A stretch of 9,682 bases of DNA, from the NCBI GenBank assembly GCA_044349305.1, contig JBIKRF010000088.1, positions 1 to 9,682 on the forward strand. The letters run 5' to 3'. Positions 5,692 to 9,682 of the stretch are shown piece by piece. The stretch comes from CAIZGX01 sp044349305 (GTDB lineage: Bacteria > Bacteroidota > Bacteroidia > Flavobacteriales_D > Sanyastnellaceae). How positions within the stretch are numbered: position 1 is the first letter of the stretch; the number at the start of each line of letters is the position of its first letter. The position numbers were made by a program, and so were the translations under genes. A model generated the notes under the pieces. That model was not told where the DNA came from, ran no database searches, and saw only the letters and a program-made list of their open reading frames with translations.

Positions 5692-6519
5692 ATGCAAAAA
5701 ACAAAAGTTCTTTTTGTAAGTCAAGAAATTTTTCCATTCACTCCGGAATCAACTATAGCGAATCAAGTTCGTCAAATTCCACAAGCCATGCACGAAAGAG
5801 GCAAGGAAACGCGCATTTTCATGCCGCGCTTTGGAAAGATTAACGAACGTAGACATCAACTACACGAAGTTATTCGTTTATCTGGAATGAACTTGATTGT
5901 AGACGATACAGATCATCCGCTTATTATTAAAGTTGCAAGTATCCCTCAAATTCGTTTGCAGGTTTATTTCATCGATAACGAAGAGTTTTTTCACCGTAAG
6001 GCATACTTACATGACGAAGCTGGAAAACCATTCTCGGACAACGGAGAGCGAATGATTTTCTTTTCAAAGGGCGTTCTTGAAACGGTGAAAAAATTAGGCT
6101 GGGCTCCAGATATCGTGCATTGTCATGGTTGGTTCTCTGCATTAATGCCTTTGTATGTTAAGCATGTATACGCTGGCGACCCTCATTTTGCAGAGAGTAA
6201 AATTGTAATCTCTCTATACAAAGATGATTTCGCTGGATCTATCGATAAAGGACTTTCTAAAAAAGTGCAATTCGATCATGTAGCACAGCAGCACCTCGGA
6301 GATCTTTCTACTTCAAATTATGTGAACCTTATGAAGGTTGCACTTAGCCATGCCGATGGAGTTGTAATTCACGATGAAGATATAAATCCAAAGCTTATGG
6401 AAGAGGTTAACAAACTCAGTGTTCCTGTTCTGAAGGCATACGAGAGTGAGGACTTCCATGGGGCAATCGATGAGTTTTTTGATACTGTTCACGCGGCAAA
6501 ACCAATATTGATAGATTAA
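5692..6519 (+). CDS. glycogen/starch synthase N-terminal (GT5) domain protein lacking the C-terminal domain
   Basis: The 275 residues align in outline with the N-terminal half of GlgA. VLFVSQEIFPF (6-16) matches the first strand, TRIFMPRFGKI (40-50) the family's R-x-FMP-x-Y segment, FSDNGERMIFFSKGVLE (114-130) the DN-ER-FFS segment, and WAPDIVHCHGWFSALMPLYV (137-156) the PDIVHAHDW-ALVP segment. True GlgA has about 480 residues, a KxGGL ADP-glucose loop near residue 15 and a second Rossmann domain with the rest of the active site. Here the KxGG loop reads TPES (17-20), HDW has become HGW, and the second domain is absent. The frame is clean and the next gene starts 3 bases after the stop, so this looks like a maintained short protein, not a broken gene. 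Automatic annotation would probably call it glycogen synthase. I doubt that activity. Start ATG 5692 lacks a Shine-Dalgarno, as do its neighbours. It is the first gene of a likely operon with a DUF4270 lipoprotein and glmS. Confidence 0.85.
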   Translation: MQKTKVLFVSQEIFPFTPESTIANQVRQIPQAMHERGKETRIFMPRFGKINERRHQLHEVIRLSGMNLIVDDTDHPLIIKVASIPQIRLQVYFIDNEEFFHRKAYLHDEAGKPFSDNGERMIFFSKGVLETVKKLGWAPDIVHCHGWFSALMPLYVKHVYAGDPHFAESKIVISLYKDDFAGSIDKGLSKKVQFDHVAQQHLGDLSTSNYVNLMKVALSHADGVVIHDEDINPKLMEEVNKLSVPVLKAYESEDFHGAIDEFFDTVHAAKPILID

Positions 6520-6522
6520 CTC

Positions 6523-7824
6523 ATGAGGAACACCCTCTTCTTGCTTAGCGCCCTCATAGGATTTTCCTTCAGCGCTTGTAAAAAGCCAACGGATTTGCAG
6601 GCAGATGGACTTCTTCCGCAAGAAGATGTGTTGTATGCTAATCAAACGGATACTGCCAGTATTATTGGTTATATCGTACGTGAGGACACTCTTTCTACCG
6701 ATGAGCTTTCTGTTTGTTTGTTGGGTTCATATACCGACGATATTTTCGGTAGAACTTTAGCTAGCTTCTCAACACAATTTGTGCTATCGGGAGCAAACCC
6801 GTCCTTTCCAGAAATGTTCGAAGTTGATTCTGTTATCTTCTCTGTCGCCTATTCCGGTTATTCATACGGCTCTTTAGGAGAAGGTTATCTTTCCGTGAAA
6901 GAGTTGAGCGCAGATTTACCTAAAGGTTCTGGGTTCAACAGTTCTTATAACGCTCCTGCGTACAATGAAAATTTGTTGGCTAACCCTTTTCAAACATTTC
7001 AGTTCAGACCCAAAACATACTTAGGAGGTGTTGGTGACTCTCTTTCTCCACAGCTTAGAATTCCTCTTCAAAACAGCTTAGGAACAAGATTAATGCAGCC
7101 CACAGATCCAACTGCATTGGAATCAGATGAAAATTTTCATTCATATTTCAAAGGTCTGAAAGTTGAAACTGGATCAAATCCGATGGGTGTCGTTGGCCTC
7201 GATCTTACGAACATCAATAGCAAAATAACTGTGTACTATCGTTTCGATAATGGTGGATTAGCCGACACTACTTTTTATGAATTCCCGGTAACATCGGATT
7301 GCGGAAGGTATTCTCGACTTCAGCATTTTTATGAATATGCTACTGAACCGAATTTACAGGGATTCGTCTCAACTGATACGCTAGCAAATCAATCTTTGTT
7401 GTACTTGCAAGCAGGGGCTGGCCTTAAAACGAAATTGGTAATTCCTAACCTTCTCGATCTTCAAACCAATGCTGGGCAAATCATAAATAAAGCAGAATTA
7501 GTCATTCCTTACGAACCTGATTTTCGGCTTGCGCCCGCATCACAAATCTTCATCTTCTACCAAAACAGTGAAGGGACTTTGGTTGCGTTACCCGATCAGT
7601 TTAGCGGAAACATCGGCGGAGGTGTGGAAGAGTCTAACAAAAGATATCGCTTGAACATTACCCAATATGTTCAAAAGGTTATTTCTGGTGAGTTGGAAAA
7701 TGCCCCTCTTTTCATTGTTTCCGGAGCTGCCGGGGTTACTGTTAATCGCATGGTATTGCACGGCCCAAATTATTCAAGTACGTCAAGCGAAAACACTCGT
7801 TTGATTATTACATATTCAAATTAA
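6523..7824 (+). CDS. DUF4270 family lipoprotein
   Basis: A lipoprotein signal is clear: Arg2, a hydrophobic run LFLLSALIGFSF, and Cys19 in SAC, followed by KKPTD, so the mature protein should be lipid-anchored in the envelope, probably the outer membrane. The body is rich in beta-strand patterns, with the LLGSYTDDIFGRT stretch at 66-78 that I associate with DUF4270, a SFSTQFVLSG segment after it, and an NTRLIITYS C-terminus. The 433-residue length is typical as far as I know. No enzyme motif is visible and the family has no established function that I can cite. It starts 3 bases after the GT5-like gene and ends 10 bases before glmS, so translational or transcriptional coupling is very likely. 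A role in surface glycan or wall assembly is only an inference from glmS. The residues after Cys19 are basic, unlike the acidic surface-export signal described for some Bacteroidota lipoproteins. Confidence 0.86.
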   Translation: MRNTLFLLSALIGFSFSACKKPTDLQADGLLPQEDVLYANQTDTASIIGYIVREDTLSTDELSVCLLGSYTDDIFGRTLASFSTQFVLSGANPSFPEMFEVDSVIFSVAYSGYSYGSLGEGYLSVKELSADLPKGSGFNSSYNAPAYNENLLANPFQTFQFRPKTYLGGVGDSLSPQLRIPLQNSLGTRLMQPTDPTALESDENFHSYFKGLKVETGSNPMGVVGLDLTNINSKITVYYRFDNGGLADTTFYEFPVTSDCGRYSRLQHFYEYATEPNLQGFVSTDTLANQSLLYLQAGAGLKTKLVIPNLLDLQTNAGQIINKAELVIPYEPDFRLAPASQIFIFYQNSEGTLVALPDQFSGNIGGGVEESNKRYRLNITQYVQKVISGELENAPLFIVSGAAGVTVNRMVLHGPNYSSTSSENTRLIITYSN

Positions 7825-7834
7825 AAAAAATCTT

Positions 7835-9679
7835 ATGTGTGGAATTGTTGGTTATCTCGGGAACGAACCTGTTTATGAAAAGGTAATAAAAGGTCTTAGT
7901 CGTTTAGAATATCGTGGTTACGACAGTGCTGGCTTGGCATACATTGAAAATGGAGAACTTGTTGTAAAAAAATGTAAGGGAAAAGTTGTTGATTTAGAAA
8001 ATGTGGTCGGCGCAATAAAACCTATTTCTCACATTGGAATTGGTCACACCCGTTGGGCAACTCACGGTGTTCCGAACGACGTAAACGCACACCCGCATTG
8101 CAGTGGCGATGGTTCAATCGCTTTAATTCATAACGGTATTATTGAAAACTACGCTTCCATTAAACAAGAGTTAATGAATCGCGGGCATGTGTTTTTAAGC
8201 GATACCGATACTGAGGTTTTAGTTCATTTGATAGAAGACGTTCGCAACGCAGAAAAGGTAAGTCTCTTTGAAGCTGTTCGTCTTGCGCTTTCTGAGGTGC
8301 ACGGCGCATACGCTATCGTTGTCATGGATAAGTCCAACGCCGATCAACTTATCGTTGCAAAGAAATCAAGTCCATTGGTTATCGGAATTGGCTCTAACGA
8401 CGATTTTTATATCGCTAGTGATGCCACGCCAATTATCGAGTACACCAAGAATGTTGTTTACCTAAACGATGAAGAGGTTGCGCGCGTAGATCGTACTTCG
8501 GGCTTAACCATTGTGAATATTGAAAACCAAAGTCAAACCCCATACATTCAAGCATTAGAACTAAAGCTTGAAGCCATTGAAAAAGGTGGTTACGATTCTT
8601 TCATGTTGAAAGAAATTCACGAGCAGCCTCGCAGTATTGAAGACTCTATTCGCGGTCGTGTGAACTTAAAAACCGGACTCATTAAAATGAGCGGAATAGA
8701 TGAACATGAAGAGCGTTGGAAAACTGCGCAGCGTATTTTAATCGTTGCTTGCGGAACCTCTTGGCACGCGGGTCTTGTTGCAGAATATTTATTTGAAGAC
8801 TTTGCGCGAATTCCTGTAGAAGTTGAATACGCTAGCGAATTCAGATATAGAAACCCTATTATTTATCCGACCGATATTGTTATTGCTATTTCTCAATCGG
8901 GAGAGACAGCAGACACCCTTGCGGCTATTGAATTAGCAAAAGAGCGCGGCGCTTTAATTTTCGGAGTTTGTAATGTTGTTGGAAGTTCAATTTCCCGCGC
9001 TACACATTGCGGCGCATATACCCACGCGGGTCCAGAAATCGGAGTTGCATCAACAAAAGCTTTTACTGCTCAGGTTGTTGTACTTTATCAAATTGCCTTG
9101 AGTGTGGCTCAAAAGCGCGGCGTTATTTCAAACGAAAGAACTTCACGTTTAATGGCCGAATTAGGTTCTCTTCCTCTAAAGGTTGAGCAAGTGTTGAAGA
9201 CAAATGCCATTACAGAGTCCATAGCGGCCAAATATCAGCATTGCTCGAACGCTTTGTACCTTGGAAGAGGTTATAGCTTTCCAGTAGCTTTAGAGGGCGC
9301 GTTGAAGCTTAAAGAAATTTCATACATCCACGCTGAAGGATATCCAGCCGCTGAGATGAAGCATGGACCTATTGCGTTGATCGACGAAAACATGCCTGTC
9401 ATTGTTATTGCAACTGAGGGCGCTTCTTATGAAAAAGTTGTAAGTAACATCCAAGAAGTAAAAGCGCGCAAAGGCCAAATCATTGCCATCGTAACCGAGG
9501 GAGATAAAACAGTAAAAGGAATGGCTGATTACATAATTGAGATTCCACGAACAGATGACAGCCTTGTTCCAATTGTCTCCGTTATTCCGCTTCAGTTATT
9601 CTCTTATCACGTTGCCATCATGCGTGGTTGCAACGTAGATCAGCCAAGGAATTTAGCGAAGAGCGTGACAGTGGAGTAG
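7835..9679 (+). CDS. glmS: glutamine--fructose-6-phosphate aminotransferase (isomerizing)
   Basis: GlmS converts fructose-6-phosphate and glutamine to glucosamine-6-phosphate and glutamate, the entry to UDP-GlcNAc, peptidoglycan and lipopolysaccharide; it is cytoplasmic. The Ntn glutaminase domain (about 2-220) has Cys2 directly after Met, YRGYDSAG at 26-33, HTRWATHG at 71-78 (Arg73), HNGIIENY at 99-106 and Asp125. Two SIS domains follow: ACGTSWHAG at 305-313 and SQSGETADT at 353-361 in the first; LGRGYSFPVALEGALKLKE (476-494), AEGYPAAEMKHGP and the tail NLAKSVTVE in the second. Glu487, Lys491, Glu494, His510 and Lys609 match E. coli Glu481, Lys485, Glu488, His504 and Lys603, so both active sites and the ammonia-transfer arrangement look intact. 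The 614-residue length is standard. It is third in the operon, and only 10 A-rich bases separate it from the lipoprotein, leaving no room for a glmS ribozyme. The gene ends three bases before the window edge. Confidence 0.98.
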   Translation: MCGIVGYLGNEPVYEKVIKGLSRLEYRGYDSAGLAYIENGELVVKKCKGKVVDLENVVGAIKPISHIGIGHTRWATHGVPNDVNAHPHCSGDGSIALIHNGIIENYASIKQELMNRGHVFLSDTDTEVLVHLIEDVRNAEKVSLFEAVRLALSEVHGAYAIVVMDKSNADQLIVAKKSSPLVIGIGSNDDFYIASDATPIIEYTKNVVYLNDEEVARVDRTSGLTIVNIENQSQTPYIQALELKLEAIEKGGYDSFMLKEIHEQPRSIEDSIRGRVNLKTGLIKMSGIDEHEERWKTAQRILIVACGTSWHAGLVAEYLFEDFARIPVEVEYASEFRYRNPIIYPTDIVIAISQSGETADTLAAIELAKERGALIFGVCNVVGSSISRATHCGAYTHAGPEIGVASTKAFTAQVVVLYQIALSVAQKRGVISNERTSRLMAELGSLPLKVEQVLKTNAITESIAAKYQHCSNALYLGRGYSFPVALEGALKLKEISYIHAEGYPAAEMKHGPIALIDENMPVIVIATEGASYEKVVSNIQEVKARKGQIIAIVTEGDKTVKGMADYIIEIPRTDDSLVPIVSVIPLQLFSYHVAIMRGCNVDQPRNLAKSVTVE

Positions 9680-9682
9680 TCT

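Noticed and set aside
6313..6645. Minus-strand frame of 110 codons across the GT5/DUF4270 junction
   Set aside because: It is antisense to two well-supported genes and its peptide has no domain-like pattern.
7825..7834. glmS ribozyme or riboswitch ahead of glmS
   Set aside because: Only ten A-rich bases separate glmS from the preceding gene, far too few for the ribozyme, which is mainly known from Firmicutes.
1..9682. Mobile elements, CRISPR arrays, tRNAs, defence or biosynthetic cassettes
   Set aside because: I saw no spaced direct repeats, terminal inverted repeats, transposase or integrase motifs or tRNA-like cloverleaf, and all larger genes fall into housekeeping or envelope families.

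Overview
The window looks like ordinary chromosome from a member of the Bacteroidota, probably a marine or freshwater Flavobacteriales/Cytophagales-type bacterium. Four things point there: a 631-residue PurF-type amidophosphoribosyltransferase of the long form I associate with this phylum; a carboxypeptidase-regulatory/TonB-plug protein; a DUF4270 lipoprotein; and the gene order panC < > glycogen-synthase-like - DUF4270 - glmS. The genes lack Shine-Dalgarno sequences and have A/T-rich leaders. The clearest promoter is of the Bacteroidota type (TTG, 23 bases, TAnnTTTG). I found no tRNA, rRNA, insertion sequence, phage gene, CRISPR array or defence gene.

Layout. Bases 1-87 hold the tail of a possible plus-strand gene that enters from the left and meets the long PurF homologue (84-1979, minus) tail to tail. 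From a shared 150-base spacer a secreted stand-alone TonB plug protein (2131-2841, plus) is read the other way. A roughly 100-base spacer with hairpins follows, then a small orphan gene with no ATG (2943-3236) and a glutamate/aspartate-type symporter (3270-4739). The symporter gene overlaps pantothenate synthetase panC (4736-5602, minus) by four bases, tail to tail. Between panC and the next gene lies an 89-base divergent promoter region with nearly symmetrical elements. It drives a probable three-gene operon: a glycogen-synthase N-domain protein (5692-6519), a DUF4270 lipoprotein (6523-7824) and complete glmS (7835-9679).

How the genes fit together. GlmS makes glucosamine-6-phosphate for peptidoglycan and lipopolysaccharide. 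The DUF4270 lipoprotein is probably an envelope protein, and the GT5-like protein resembles a sugar transferase but lacks its catalytic features, so the operon has a cell-envelope flavour. PanC (coenzyme A synthesis) and PurF (purine synthesis) are housekeeping. Both PurF and GlmS are N-terminal-cysteine glutamine amidotransferases.

I do not see a convincing new system. The items most worth a second look are the decayed glycogen synthase kept in the envelope operon, the altered oxyanion motif of the PurF homologue, the barrel-less TonB plug protein, the symmetrical panC/GT5 promoter and the ATG-less small gene.
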